The notes under the pieces were generated by a model. The model did no database searches and was not told where the DNA came from. It was given only the letters and a program-made list of their open reading frames with translations. DNA of 64,000 bases from Devosia faecipullorum. GTDB taxonomy: Bacteria; Pseudomonadota; Alphaproteobacteria; Rhizobiales; Devosiaceae. Position 1 is the stretch's first letter. Every line of letters starts with the position of its first letter. This document shows positions 8,158-17,497 of this stretch, piece by piece. The position numbers and the translations under genes were made by a program. Where the stretch lies: assembly GCF_015158295.1 (NCBI RefSeq), contig NZ_JACDXV010000001.1:1-64000 (forward strand), given 5' to 3'.

Positions 8158-8442
8158 TTATCGTCTTGAACCTATCAAGCGAGCACCCGCGCGCGATCCC
8201 TTTCGCCAGATCAACTGGCACGGATGGCGACGCCCACCAATGACAAGGTTGAAGAGATCGGGTAGGGGCGCTGCCTCCGGAACCTTCAGCATGATCCCGG
8301 ACGGCGAAACATTTGCCACGGACACGTCCAACTGGCCGTAACTGGTGGGGATTTCAGCTGGCCCCGGCAGAATTGGTGGTTCCCGCCATTCGCGCCGTCG
8401 TTCTGTCTGTGCGTCCATAGACATGCAGTAGCGCTTCGTCAT
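8158..8442 (-). CDS. PilZ domain protein
   Basis: A 94-residue stand-alone PilZ domain that probably binds cyclic di-GMP. It has the two family motifs: an arginine-rich start (ERRREWRE, the RxxxR element) and, further on, VANVSPSGIML (the N/DxSxxG element). The remaining strands, VIGGRRHPCQLIWRKGSRAGARL, complete the small barrel. It lies 1.4 kb from the diguanylate cyclase in the same older element, so the two may act together, one making and one sensing the messenger. The start is either 8442 or the ATG at 8418. Confidence 0.75.
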   Translation of the reverse strand: MTKRYCMSMDAQTERRREWREPPILPGPAEIPTSYGQLDVSVANVSPSGIMLKVPEAAPLPDLFNLVIGGRRHPCQLIWRKGSRAGARLIGSRR

Positions 8443-8628
8443 AAAGGCGTGTTGAAGCGAACGCTTAAAATGCTACGGATAGCAACGGCTCTCGCCTCAT
8501 TTCGCCAAAACGACGCCTACACCCAACTCCGCGCGAAGGCATCCACTCATGATTTGTCTTGTGGCCTGCCTACCGTCGCCCGCCAATCCGATGCTTTATT
8601 TTCTGCCCTAGCGGCACGGCAAAGACGC

Positions 8629-9078
8629 TCACCTGAGCGGTGGCCCAACCACCGTCATGCCATGGAGCGCCGACAGCGCGGCGAATTCCTGTGGTGTCAT
8701 CGGGCCCTTTGCGCTGCCGGCGCTGAAGAACGCCTCCATTGTGCCGGCTGGTTGAAAGATTACGAGCAGGCGGCCGGTTTCTGAGGTGTTGGCAAATGCA
8801 TGCGGAACGCCTTTGGGACCGAGGATGGAGTCACCTGGCTCGAGGTGGTGCCGCACATCACCTACCTGCACGTCAAATTGTCCTTCGGTGACACAGAACC
8901 ATTCATTCTGAGCCGCGTGCACGTGCATTGGCGGTCCGCCGGGCTCTGATCGAATTGTGTCAAAGATACAGAGGCCACCCTGTGTGTCGTCGGCTGAAAC
9001 CTTGCAGTCAAAGCGGCCATTCAAAAAATGAAAGGGCTGGCCTATCCGGTCAAAATCAAAGGCTACCTTGTCAGGCAT
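8629..9078 (-). CDS. cupin domain protein
   Basis: A 149-residue single-domain cupin, likely a small metal-binding enzyme or sensor. Cupin motif 1 is seen as GGPPMHVHAAQNEWFCVTEG (His-x-His, then Glu), and motif 2 as LEPGDSILGPKGVPHAFAN (final His). The three His and one Glu can bind one metal. Substrate unknown; related proteins include quercetin-dioxygenase-like cupins. The ATG at 9078 is chosen because AAGGAGG stands nine bases before it; a longer reading to 9147 lacks such a site. Cargo of the older element. Confidence 0.82.
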   Translation of the reverse strand: MPDKVAFDFDRIGQPFHFLNGRFDCKVSADDTQGGLCIFDTIRSEPGGPPMHVHAAQNEWFCVTEGQFDVQVGDVRHHLEPGDSILGPKGVPHAFANTSETGRLLVIFQPAGTMEAFFSAGSAKGPMTPQEFAALSALHGMTVVGPPLR

Positions 9079-9191
9079 TTGATCATCCTCCTTGAGGTGG
9101 ATGAGCGCATAATATTCCTGCAAGGGGCGCGGCGCTATGGTGTTCATGCGCCGCTACGCTCAAGGCCATCCGGAAACGCTCAGGCCGCTCA

Positions 9192-9941
9192 TTACCCGCG
9201 GATCAGGAGCTCGTCGTTTTCGCAAAGGTTCTGTGCTCCCTGGAACGGGTCGCGTTCAGCCTCTTCATCGAACTCCGCTATCAGGTCAAAGGTGCACACT
9301 GACTTCGCATCAGGTATGACCAGATAGGTGCTCTCGCCTGGCATTAGAACCTGATTGCCATATGTGTCACCGTCAAAGTCGTTGATGCCCTGCTCGGAAA
9401 ACAAAACGCTTACAACCGGCGTGTCGGAGGCGTTGGTGATGCGAAGCTCGATATCAGTGGGATTGAGCGGCGCGCCGCATGCTGCCACCAGTGCGCCGAC
9501 GTGATCTCGTGCGCCGTCCAGAGGGAATTCTTGCACGAATCCCTCGATCGATATTTGCAGGATGTCGCCATCGGAGAGAATGCGAACCAGCTTCTGGTCA
9601 AGTCTGGTCTGAGCTTCGAGGTGGAACAGGTCGTCAATTTCTTGGAACTGTCCGGTTCCCGACATGTCAACGGCCCCCACTTCCGAGGCCAGGGTGATGG
9701 TCATCGCCTGACCGTCTTCTGCCTCTGGGGCGCCGTGGGTCACAAGCAGACGAACGGTATCGTCACCCATGCTACAGAGGAAAACCACGGGAAGGTAATC
9801 TGTGTCGGGCATTCCGTACGCCAACACGGCTGTTTCATCGTATTGGTTGCCGAACCATTGCAGGTTTTCAGCGTATGCACTCGATGCCAACGTGAATAAG
9901 GCGCCAACAGCGACGTATTTCCGAGCAATATTGATCGTCAT
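9192..9941 (-). CDS. secreted hypothetical protein
   Basis: A 249-residue exported protein. ATG 9941 has GGGAG at a good distance and begins a signal peptide, MTINIARKYVAVGALFTLAS, with cleavage after AYA. The mature protein has a repeated beta pattern; the middle segment, FVQEFPLDGARDHVGALVAAC, is a motif often seen near the end of periplasmic proteins of unknown function. A C-terminal strand-rich domain follows, with VSVLFSEQGINDFDGDTYG. Five cysteines are present. I do not know its role. Confidence 0.6.
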   Translation of the reverse strand: MTINIARKYVAVGALFTLASSAYAENLQWFGNQYDETAVLAYGMPDTDYLPVVFLCSMGDDTVRLLVTHGAPEAEDGQAMTITLASEVGAVDMSGTGQFQEIDDLFHLEAQTRLDQKLVRILSDGDILQISIEGFVQEFPLDGARDHVGALVAACGAPLNPTDIELRITNASDTPVVSVLFSEQGINDFDGDTYGNQVLMPGESTYLVIPDAKSVCTFDLIAEFDEEAERDPFQGAQNLCENDELLIRG

Positions 9942-10264
9942 GCCCATTCTCCCAAACCCAAGACATGAGAGCGTGGCATGAACCGGCCATTGCCGCCAGC
10001 CGAGTTGTTCGGCATCGAGCTGGCGACCAGTTCGCCCCTGCGCCGGAAATGTTCGGTTCGCCGTTGTCACCTCTGGGAAATTCCAACGTCAGTCCTGCCT
10101 GCGCAGGCAGCGCATCAGCCACTGCCGAGTCCGGAAATGCTGAGAATGGCATTTTAAACTGAGGGCGAATTCGCTTGTAGTTTCATAGCGTGCCCCGGCT
10201 TTATCTTGTAAAATAGGCTCGAGTATGCGACTGCACGACATATGAAACCGGAACGGCCATAGAA
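9942..10264. other. 323-bp stretch at the old element's right end
   Basis: No supported gene. It contains a perfect 16-bp palindrome, ctgcctgcgcaggcag (10095-10110), which may be an operator or a recombination-related site, and then leads into the decayed tRNA-Pro fragment. Confidence 0.4.
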
Positions 10265-10307
10265 CTGGGGACAATAGGTCGCGGTTCTAGTCCGGCAGGT
10301 CCGACCA
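10265..10307 (+). repeat. decayed attachment site: second tRNA-Pro 3' fragment
   Basis: Aligned by eye to 4243-4287, this segment matches at 37 of 45 columns, with two single-base gaps. It keeps the run of G from the anticodon loop, GGTCG, CGGTTC, TCCGGC and the TCCGACCA end. The T stem no longer pairs fully (two mismatches), so it is a relic. It marks the probable chromosomal end of the older element; typical core genes begin right after it. Confidence 0.7.
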
Positions 10308-10365
10308 TTTCACCAAGCGCCCGTTGAGCAGGTGTCCGGGGCCGTCCCCCAGGCTGGAGCCCACC

Positions 10366-11340
10366 ATGCAATTGAAGGCGCAAGACCTCGAACAGGCCAT
10401 CCCGCTCTGGCGAGAATTGGCAGGATCGGTCCCCCGCCTTATCAATTATTCCGAAAACCACACCTTCCGCTTCGACGTGTCGGGCGGTGCTGCCTATACG
10501 CTGCGCGTGCACCGGCCGGACTATCAGAACAACGCCAATATCCAGAGTGAACTGGCCTGGCTGGAAGCGCTGCGGCGCGATACCGATCTGCCGATACCGG
10601 AGGCGATCAGGGGCGTCGATGGCGCGTTCCTGCAAAAATTCGATACGCCCGATGGCCGGCCCCGCCATGCCGTGCTGTTTCGCTTCATTGCGGGGCAGGA
10701 GCCGAGCCCGGAGGAAAATCTGGTCGGCCTGTTCGGAGTCTTGGGAAATTACGCCGCGCGCCTGCATGAACATGTCATTGGCTGGAACATGCCTACGGGC
10801 TTCGAGCGCCAGGCATGGACGGCAGCGACGATCCTCGATGCCGACGGATTGTGGGGCGACTGGCGCGTCGCGCCGGGGGTGGAGGGCGAAATCCGTCCAT
10901 TGCTCGACCGCGTCACCGCTGCGCTCTGGCGGCGATTGGGCAAATATGGTCTTGGCCCCAATCGCTATGGGCTGATTCACGCCGATATGCGTCTGGGTAA
11001 TCTACTGGTCGAGGGCGATGCGGTCAGCCTCATCGACTTTGACGATTGCGGCCTATGCTGGTTCACCTACGACTTTGCCGCCGCCATATCGTTTCACGAA
11101 ACCCATGAAACCATTCCGGCGTTGAAAGCGGCATGGCTGGATAGCTATCAAAGGGTGCGCCGCCTCAATGCAGAGGACATTGCGGCCATCGATTCCATGG
11201 TCATGCTGCGGCGCATGGCCCTGCTGGCCTGGATCGGCTCGCATGTCGAAACCAATCTCGCGCAAACGCATGTGAACGGCTTTGCTCAAGGCACGGCTGA
11301 TCTGGCCGAGCGCTATCTCGGCGGTGCTATCTGGCGCTGA
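10366..11340 (+). CDS. APH-family small-molecule kinase
   Basis: A 324-residue kinase of the aminoglycoside/choline/homoserine kinase fold, phosphorylating a hydroxyl of a small substrate with ATP. The Brenner motif is intact, GLIHADMRLGNLLVEGD (His-x-Asp with the metal-binding Asn), followed by the second acidic motif SLIDFDDCG. The N-terminal lobe, YSENHTFRFDVSGGAAYTLRVHRP, carries the nucleotide-binding strand and lysine equivalent. The overall look is nearer to the SrkA/ThrB2 type than to resistance enzymes. The start at ATG 10366 comes after the attachment relic, so this is the first core gene. Substrate not known. Confidence 0.82.
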   Translation: MQLKAQDLEQAIPLWRELAGSVPRLINYSENHTFRFDVSGGAAYTLRVHRPDYQNNANIQSELAWLEALRRDTDLPIPEAIRGVDGAFLQKFDTPDGRPRHAVLFRFIAGQEPSPEENLVGLFGVLGNYAARLHEHVIGWNMPTGFERQAWTAATILDADGLWGDWRVAPGVEGEIRPLLDRVTAALWRRLGKYGLGPNRYGLIHADMRLGNLLVEGDAVSLIDFDDCGLCWFTYDFAAAISFHETHETIPALKAAWLDSYQRVRRLNAEDIAAIDSMVMLRRMALLAWIGSHVETNLAQTHVNGFAQGTADLAERYLGGAIWR

Positions 11341-12625
11341 AGTTTCGGCGTTGCGGGGCAGGGAGCTTGGCATTGTTCTTTTCGAGGCGGTGCCCGAGGA
11401 GTATCCCGCGATTGAGGATCGACGGGTCCATGCCCCAGACCAGGCCGAAATGCAGCCACATCTGCCGCCAGTGCTCGCCTTCATGCAGCGACGCGCCCAT
11501 GATTGGGCCGATCAGGGAGAGCAATAACACGATCGGCACATCGCTCCTGGTGCGGCGATAGTTGATCACGGATACCACGATGCTGCCGCAGACCAGCAGG
11601 ATCCACGAAAAGCCGCCGCCCCAGCCATAATTCACGAAAGAACTGAGCCAGATATTGTGGATGGGTTCGGGAAAAATCTTGTCGAGCTGCAAGACGCCGA
11701 GGCCGAGCGGGTTTTCGATGATCATCGGCAGTACGAGCAGGTAGCGATTGTATCGCCCTTGCTCGCCCAAATCATAGGATTTGGCAAAGGTCAGCCGGTC
11801 GAGCAGCTTTTCGGTGAATTCGGCCGAGGTGAAGCTGGCAAAGACGAAGAGCACGGTGCCGATCAGCGCGATCAGGCCGATTGCCGTCATCATCCGGCGG
11901 GGGTGCTTATGTTCGCGGATGAACAGATAGACGAAAAGGCAGAACATCGCTGCGACGATGGCGATACGGGAGAAGGACAGCAAAATGCCGAGCAGGATGA
12001 CTGCCATGGCGCCGAGGTAAAGCCAGCTTCTGTTCCTGGAATTGTAGAGAAAATATCCGCAGAACATCATGCCCGGAATGAGAAAGGTTCCGTACATGTT
12101 CGGATCGTCGATAAAACCCTTGGCCCGGCCGTCCCAGGTCAGCAGCGGATGCTGCAAGAGGAAGCCGATAGTTCCCAGCACCGCCCCGATCACGCTGGAG
12201 ACGATGTAATATTTCATGAAGGTCTCGAAATGCCGGCGCGTCCAATGCATGGGCACGAAAGCGCAGACAACGCCGATGGTTACGGCGAACATTTTCGAGA
12301 TCAGTTCGAACACCACATTGTCTTCCCGATAATGCGGGAACGATGCGACCAGAAATGACAGCACCCAGATGCCGACTACCAATAGGAATACCAGCGTCCT
12401 CGGTGTCATCCGTCGCTTTTCGTCGAGCATGATGAGGGAGACGGAAACGAAAAACGTGAAAAGAAAAAGCAGGTCCACCGGCGACGGACGCATCAGCGTG
12501 TAGTTCATTGCCAGAACGGCCAGGAGAAACACGCTGTTCTGAAAGGAAAACAGCCCCCGCCGCAGCCGCTCGGCATAGAGCGTCCAGAGATGCCTTGCAT
12601 CGAGATCGCTGGTTTCGGTGCTCAT
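11327..12625 (-). CDS. Wzy-type O-antigen/exopolysaccharide polymerase or ligase
   Basis: A 432-residue inner-membrane protein with ten to twelve hydrophobic segments and one large periplasmic loop in the C-terminal half. The segment GRAKGFIDDPNMYGTFLIPG, the following SFSRIAIVAA and the later loop ENPLGLGVLQ are typical of the O-antigen ligase/polymerase (Wzy_C) family. It would join lipid-linked repeat units or transfer the chain to an acceptor. ATG 12625 overlaps the stop of the upstream beta-propeller gene by four bases, so the two are coupled. The C-terminus runs 14 bp into the convergent kinase gene. Ligase or polymerase cannot be told apart here. Confidence 0.85.
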   Translation of the reverse strand: MSTETSDLDARHLWTLYAERLRRGLFSFQNSVFLLAVLAMNYTLMRPSPVDLLFLFTFFVSVSLIMLDEKRRMTPRTLVFLLVVGIWVLSFLVASFPHYREDNVVFELISKMFAVTIGVVCAFVPMHWTRRHFETFMKYYIVSSVIGAVLGTIGFLLQHPLLTWDGRAKGFIDDPNMYGTFLIPGMMFCGYFLYNSRNRSWLYLGAMAVILLGILLSFSRIAIVAAMFCLFVYLFIREHKHPRRMMTAIGLIALIGTVLFVFASFTSAEFTEKLLDRLTFAKSYDLGEQGRYNRYLLVLPMIIENPLGLGVLQLDKIFPEPIHNIWLSSFVNYGWGGGFSWILLVCGSIVVSVINYRRTRSDVPIVLLLSLIGPIMGASLHEGEHWRQMWLHFGLVWGMDPSILNRGILLGHRLEKNNAKLPAPQRRNFSAR

Positions 12626-14082
12626 GGCTTCAATCCGTAGCCAAGCAGGGCCTGCATCGATCCCAGTCCTTCGCAATCGGCCTGGGCCGAGACGAAATGG
12701 GCGCCGGACGCATTATCCTGGCAGCGATAGACGGGCGAAGTCCCGCTCTGCTCGAGGGCGAACAGCCAGCCGGCAGTTCGTTCGCGCTTATAGCCCAAGC
12801 GTTTGCAACTGCCTTCGTCGGCCAGCAGATGATCGAGACGGCCGCCGATGTCGCGCCCGCATTCGGCGAAGCGGATGCTGGCAATATCCGCCGGCGCCTG
12901 CGTCAGCATATAGGCGATGATGCCGTCGGCTTGAAAATCGGCGCGATCGCCCGTCAAGGGGCCAGTGGAGCTGACATAGCTAGACCGCTCAGCGTTCGAC
13001 CAGCGCGTCAGCGCGATCCCGGCTGGCGCCGGGGGCGGCGATGCGTGGATCGACAGGGTTACGTCATGAAGAACGAGATACCTGTCGGCAAAGTCTTTTC
13101 CGGCGGGCACATAGAGATAGCTCAAGACGAAATTCTGATCGATCTCATTGCCGCCATCAGCGGGGTTGAGCACGTTGGCATAGGCTACAAGCTCGGTATC
13201 GGCAGGCCGCTCCCAGTCCGATCCATCAATGACGAGAAGGGGGGCGAGAAAATCGGTGAACGTCACCTTGTCGGTGGAAAACGAGAGCCTGACGCCGGCG
13301 AACCACGGGTCCGGCGTAACGGTGACGACCAGTTTCTGCTCCAGGAGCAGACCCGCTCCCGGCCCGACAAAGCCGATTGCGGAAGCCTTGCCGCCCAGGC
13401 CCGGCTCGTCCCAGGCGCCGTCATGATATTTGCGCCAGTCCAGCGGATCGCTGAGGGGAGCCCTTGCGGCAATGGTCTGCCAATCGGAATTGCGCAGGCA
13501 ATAGGCATAGAGATAGCCGTCGCCCCCATCGAGCATGGTGCAGTCGCCCTCGCCGGTGGTGCGGCCGCGTTGGGGCGCGTCCTGTCCGGAGATGACCGTT
13601 CCGAGATCGGTCCAGTTGAGGCCGTCGTCCCGGGACAAGGCGATGGCCATGCTCTTATCGGTCTGCCCGTCGGGGCCGTAGTCGCAGATGCGCTCCTGAT
13701 GCACCATGCCGAGCAGGGCGGCGCCGGAGCGAATTGTCGAGGTCAGCCAGCGGCCGCATTCAGCGAGCGAGCCCGGGTCGCCCTCTTCCAACACGCTGTG
13801 GCGCGGTCCAGCCATGTCCGAAAGGGAAGTGCCTTCGATAGCGTAGGTGTGGCCATTGGCGCTGAACCCCCGAAAGGTGCCGTCAGGCAAACGGACAGCA
13901 GAAAAGGGCGCATCGATCTCGTCGGGGAAGGGGCCGCGCACGACTTGGGGCGGGCCGACTCGCACGCTTACGCATTCCATGCACCATTCGCCATCGGCAA
14001 AAGCCGGGATGGGGGCGGCCATGGTCGCCAGGAGAGCGAGAACGAACAGGTTTGAAAGGGCGCGCCGATCCTTGACCATCAC
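12622..14082 (-). CDS. secreted sialidase-like beta-propeller protein of the polysaccharide cluster
   Basis: A 486-residue exported protein. The N-terminus is a signal peptide (SNLFVLALLATMAAPIPAFA, cleavage before DGEW). The centre resembles sialidase/neuraminidase propellers with blocks such as IALSRDDGLNWTDLGTVI and LSFSTDKVTFTDF, which look like Asp-box type blades. The last 50 residues, VYRCQDNASGAHFVSAQADC then LLGYGLKP, resemble the short DUF5648-like repeat. Several cysteines fit a periplasmic or extracellular place. It sits between the priming transferase and the polymerase, so it may trim or bind the polymer. Function not proven. Confidence 0.65.
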   Translation of the reverse strand: MMVKDRRALSNLFVLALLATMAAPIPAFADGEWCMECVSVRVGPPQVVRGPFPDEIDAPFSAVRLPDGTFRGFSANGHTYAIEGTSLSDMAGPRHSVLEEGDPGSLAECGRWLTSTIRSGAALLGMVHQERICDYGPDGQTDKSMAIALSRDDGLNWTDLGTVISGQDAPQRGRTTGEGDCTMLDGGDGYLYAYCLRNSDWQTIAARAPLSDPLDWRKYHDGAWDEPGLGGKASAIGFVGPGAGLLLEQKLVVTVTPDPWFAGVRLSFSTDKVTFTDFLAPLLVIDGSDWERPADTELVAYANVLNPADGGNEIDQNFVLSYLYVPAGKDFADRYLVLHDVTLSIHASPPPAPAGIALTRWSNAERSSYVSSTGPLTGDRADFQADGIIAYMLTQAPADIASIRFAECGRDIGGRLDHLLADEGSCKRLGYKRERTAGWLFALEQSGTSPVYRCQDNASGAHFVSAQADCEGLGSMQALLGYGLKP

Positions 14083-14086
14083 GCGC

Positions 14087-15601
14087 TCAATAGGCGTTTT
14101 CGTTTTTGGAAATCAGCGAGATCGGCGTCATCAGCAAGATGTAGAGGTCGAGCAGGATCGACCAATGCTCGATGTAGTAGAGGTCGTGATTGACCCTCTG
14201 CATGATCTTGTCGATCGTGTCGGTTTCGCCGCGCCAACCATTGATCTGCGCCCATCCGGTAATGCCCGGCTTGACCCGATGGCGCGCGTAATAGCCCTCG
14301 ACAGCCTCGTAATAGAGCTGGTTTTCTGCCTTTGCCTGCGGCGCATGCGGGCGCGGCCCCACGATCGAGAGATCGCCCTTGAGCACGTTGAGCAATTGAG
14401 GCAGCTCGTCGATGGAGGTCCGGCGGATGAATTTGCCGACGCGGGTGACGCGGGGATCGTTCTTCGTCACCAGTCGGGAGGCAGTCTGGTCCAGCATATC
14501 GGTCCGCATGGAGCGGAATTTGTAGATGCGGATAGTCTCGTTGTTGAAGCCGTGCCGGTTCTGCACGAAGAAGACCGGCCCCTGGCTTTCCAGTTTGATG
14601 GCGATGGCGGTGACCAGCATGAGCGGCGACAAAAGGATCAGCGCGGCGAAGGCGACCAGCTTGTCGAACACCCATTTGAAGATGAGGTTCCAGTCCGAGA
14701 TCGGCTTGTCGGCCATGTTGAGAACGGGAACATCCCCAACATAGGAATAGGCCTTGTCGGTGAATCTGAGCTTGCTCATATGGGCGGATAGCCGAATATC
14801 CACCGGCAGCACCCAAAGCTGGGTCAGCATGTCGAGGACGCGCTTCTCGGCAGAGAGCGGCATCGAGACGATAACCAGATCGACGCTGGTCAGCCGGGCG
14901 AAATCGACCAGATCGGCAACCATGCCCAGCTTGGGATAGCCCAGAACGATATCGGGCGAGCGTTCGCCGACGCGGTCGTCGAACAGGCCCAGCAGGTTGA
15001 TGTCCTTGTCGGCGCTGCTCTTGATCTGCTGGATCAGTGCGGCCGCATCGTCCCCGCCGCCGACGATGACCGCCCGCCGCTTCAGCCGGCCTTCATCGGT
15101 CCAGCGCTGCACAAGCGCCCTCAGCATGAGGCGGTAGACCGCAAGGAGGATCGCGCCGAAGAGGAACCAGCTCAGAAGCCAGACCCGCGACACCATGTCG
15201 CCGGCCTTGAGGAAGAACAGCCCCACCATAAGCAGGATCATCACCGCCGCCCAGGCCCCGATCACCCTGCCGATCTGCGAAAGGCTGGTGCGATAGGCCG
15301 ATATGCGATGGGTTCGCGCGGCGTTGAACACGATATTGGTCAGCAGGCTCGTCCCGAGAATGAGCGGGATATAGAAGCTGTCCTGTTCGGGACCGATATA
15401 CGCGAAATGAATGCAATAGCCCAGCACGGCCAGAAGCAGCACTTCCGCGATCTGCGCCACGCCGGCAATCACCGGGCCGGACAGGGTGCTGTCCACCGGG
15501 GCGGCAATGATCTCCTCGGCCCTTGGCGACAGCTTGCTTGTGGCCTCCGCCGCTTTGGCGGCGTGGCCTTCCATGGCTTTTTGGGGATCTACGCGAAACA
15601 T
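14087..15601 (-). CDS. polyprenyl-phosphate glycosyl-1-phosphate transferase (priming enzyme)
   Basis: A 504-residue integral membrane enzyme that starts repeat-unit synthesis by moving a sugar-phosphate, often glucose-1-phosphate, from its nucleotide form to undecaprenyl phosphate. The N-terminal part has four to five membrane segments, and residues about 175-290 form a nucleotide-binding-like domain (AVIVGGGDDAAALI). The C-terminal bacterial sugar transferase domain has the hallmark order: KLESQGPVFFVQNRHGFN, then KFRSMR, then RRTSIDELPQLLNVLKGDLS, then GPRPH, and KPGITGWAQINGWRG. Full length for the WcaJ/GumD type. Four bases separate it from the propeller gene, so it is the same operon. 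Confidence 0.93.
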   Translation of the reverse strand: MFRVDPQKAMEGHAAKAAEATSKLSPRAEEIIAAPVDSTLSGPVIAGVAQIAEVLLLAVLGYCIHFAYIGPEQDSFYIPLILGTSLLTNIVFNAARTHRISAYRTSLSQIGRVIGAWAAVMILLMVGLFFLKAGDMVSRVWLLSWFLFGAILLAVYRLMLRALVQRWTDEGRLKRRAVIVGGGDDAAALIQQIKSSADKDINLLGLFDDRVGERSPDIVLGYPKLGMVADLVDFARLTSVDLVIVSMPLSAEKRVLDMLTQLWVLPVDIRLSAHMSKLRFTDKAYSYVGDVPVLNMADKPISDWNLIFKWVFDKLVAFAALILLSPLMLVTAIAIKLESQGPVFFVQNRHGFNNETIRIYKFRSMRTDMLDQTASRLVTKNDPRVTRVGKFIRRTSIDELPQLLNVLKGDLSIVGPRPHAPQAKAENQLYYEAVEGYYARHRVKPGITGWAQINGWRGETDTIDKIMQRVNHDLYYIEHWSILLDLYILLMTPISLISKNENAY

Positions 15602-15685
15602 GGGCTCGCCACCGGCACTCCTGCATATGCCGGCATTATCGACCGGAGGCGTTTATACTCAATGAAGCGAGCGCCGGTTTGTGGA

Positions 15686-16789
15686 TCAGGCGGAGCGGTA
15701 AAGCGCCTCGATGGCATCGGTCATCCGCCTGACCGAGAAGCCCGCTTTGATATGGTCGAGCCGCGTTAGCATATCGGTTCCGGCTGCCGCAGGATTGTCA
15801 AGAAAGCGCTGCATGGCCTCAGCCAGAGCAGGCGCGTCACCGGGCGGCAATAGTTGCGCCGATGTCGGTCCGAAAATTTCGGGAATGCCACCGACACGGG
15901 TAGCAATGACCGGTAATTGCGCCGCTGCGGCTTCCAGAACCACATAGGGCAGCGATTCCGCCAATGACGGGATCACGGCGCAACGGCCCATGGCGAAAAC
16001 CTGACGGGCGGGTTGCGAGCCGACCAGGCGCACTCTTTGCGTCAGGCCCAATGCCTCAATTCTGGCGTCCAGCGCGGCGCGCTCTGGACCGTCGCCCGCC
16101 ATGACCAGCGTTGCGCCCTGCAGCATCGCCAGAGCCTCGACCAGCGGGAATATCCCCTTGAGCGTGCGCAATTCGCCGACAAAGACGAAGTCGGCGGCGT
16201 CAGCGCCGGCCAATACGGGCACGAACTCGTCCGGCCTCAGGCCGTTATGGATGATTTCCGCGCGGCATGACGGGTCGCCGATCAGCGTTGAATAGGTTTT
16301 TCCCGCATAGGCGCTCTCAAAAATAATGGCCGAGGTCTTGGCCATCAGGTGGCGCTCGATGCGGTGGAACAGCTGGCCCGAACGGGAATCGGCCTTGTAA
16401 TGCAGCACGCCGCCATGCGGGGTATAGAAAGCCTTGGCGCGCGTCCTTCCATATAGGGCGAGCCGCGCATAGAAGCCGCCCTTGGCCCCGTGGCCGTGAA
16501 TGATGTCCACGTCGAGCCGGCGGGCCAGCCGGGACACTGCGAAGGGCGTTTTCAGGTCGCCGGCGCCGAACAGGCGCGGCATGGGAAAACGGTGAATACC
16601 GAGCGCCGCGATAGGCTCCAGCGCCCGGAGCAGCGCTTCGGTCTGGGAGTCATTGGCCAGATTATCGACGACGATGCCGACGCTGTGCCCCCGCGCTGCC
16701 AATTCCCGCGCCAGATCGGCAACATGGCGAAACAGGCCGCCCACCGGCGCCCGCAGCACCTGCAGGATGCAAAGAGGGCGGGCCGGCAT
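15686..16789 (-). CDS. GT4-family glycosyltransferase
   Basis: A 367-residue cytoplasmic or membrane-associated glycosyltransferase that adds one sugar to the growing repeat unit. It has the GT-B fold. The acceptor domain begins ILQVLRAPVGGLFRHVADLARELAARGH. The donor domain has FVFVGELRTLKGI, VMAGDGPERAAL, and PSLAESLPYVVLEAAAAQLPVIATRVGGIPE, which contains the conserved Glu-x7-Glu pattern of family GT4. Donor and acceptor sugars cannot be read from the sequence. It is 84 bp from the priming enzyme and 3 bp from the exporter gene, so it lies in one leftward operon. Confidence 0.9.
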   Translation of the reverse strand: MPARPLCILQVLRAPVGGLFRHVADLARELAARGHSVGIVVDNLANDSQTEALLRALEPIAALGIHRFPMPRLFGAGDLKTPFAVSRLARRLDVDIIHGHGAKGGFYARLALYGRTRAKAFYTPHGGVLHYKADSRSGQLFHRIERHLMAKTSAIIFESAYAGKTYSTLIGDPSCRAEIIHNGLRPDEFVPVLAGADAADFVFVGELRTLKGIFPLVEALAMLQGATLVMAGDGPERAALDARIEALGLTQRVRLVGSQPARQVFAMGRCAVIPSLAESLPYVVLEAAAAQLPVIATRVGGIPEIFGPTSAQLLPPGDAPALAEAMQRFLDNPAAAGTDMLTRLDHIKAGFSVRRMTDAIEALYRSA

Positions 16790-16792
16790 GGA

Positions 16793-17344
16793 TTAGAACC
16801 AGCGCTCGGAAATTACGATCGTATCGCCGGGATAGATGGGAAAATCGAGCTCCACCACGCCCTTGACCATCTGGTTCGCCTGCTGGCGATAGACCACGGC
16901 GCGGTTGCGATCGGCGGTTTCGGTGAAGCCGCCGGCAGTGCTGATCGCCGCCCTTACGCTCATGCCGTAGACGTAGGGGAATTGCCCCGCATTCTTGATT
17001 TCGCCCTGAATATAGAAGGGGCGATATTGCTCGATCTCAACGGCAACATCGGGGCTACGCATATAGCCATTGGCCAGCGCGCGGGCGAGTCGCTTGCCCG
17101 CTTCGCCCGTTGTGGCGCCGCGAACGGCAACCGCGCCGACCAGCGGGAAGGCGATGGCGCCGCCATCGTCCACACGATAGCTCTTGCTCAGTTCGGCGTC
17201 GCCATAGACGGTCACACGCACCACATCGCCCGTATCCAGTTGATAGGGGCCTTTGGTTTCCACCAGGTAGGTGGCGGTCTTATTGGTGGCGCAGCCGCTG
17301 AGGGCCAGCGTCAGGGCCATGACGAAAATGGAGAGCCAGCGCAT
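16793..17344 (-). CDS. Wza-like outer-membrane polysaccharide export lipoprotein
   Basis: A 183-residue protein starting with a lipoprotein signal; the lipobox is LSGC, with the lipidated Cys18. The polysaccharide export domain (YQLDTGDVVRVTVYGDAELSKSYRVD) and one SLBB-type domain (FYIQGEIKNAGQFPYVYGMSV) follow. It would form or contribute to the periplasmic and outer-membrane channel that lets the polymer leave. It is much shorter than E. coli Wza (about 380 residues), but short forms are usual in alphaproteobacteria. First gene of the leftward operon; a divergent promoter region (17345-17497) separates it from the co-polymerase. Confidence 0.9.
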   Translation of the reverse strand: MRWLSIFVMALTLALSGCATNKTATYLVETKGPYQLDTGDVVRVTVYGDAELSKSYRVDDGGAIAFPLVGAVAVRGATTGEAGKRLARALANGYMRSPDVAVEIEQYRPFYIQGEIKNAGQFPYVYGMSVRAAISTAGGFTETADRNRAVVYRQQANQMVKGVVELDFPIYPGDTIVISERWF

Positions 17345-17497
17345 AATTATCCCGCGCGTTCGAATTGCCCAGAGACTGACGCTTTATGGTTAAGATTGTC
17401 CTTATGTTGTGCTGAGGTGGATGCTGAATGCGAGCGAGGTTAACCGAATTTTGACCACGCCGGGTGTTAGCTTGCCTCCTAGTTCCGAGGTAAAGCC

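Noticed and set aside
8449..8784. 111-residue plus-strand frame between the PilZ and cupin genes
   Set aside because: It overlaps the cupin gene, has no ribosome binding site and a composition unlike a folded protein.
12508..14055. 515-residue plus-strand frame
   Set aside because: It is antisense to the polymerase and propeller genes, which have clear domains; long antisense frames are common at this GC content.
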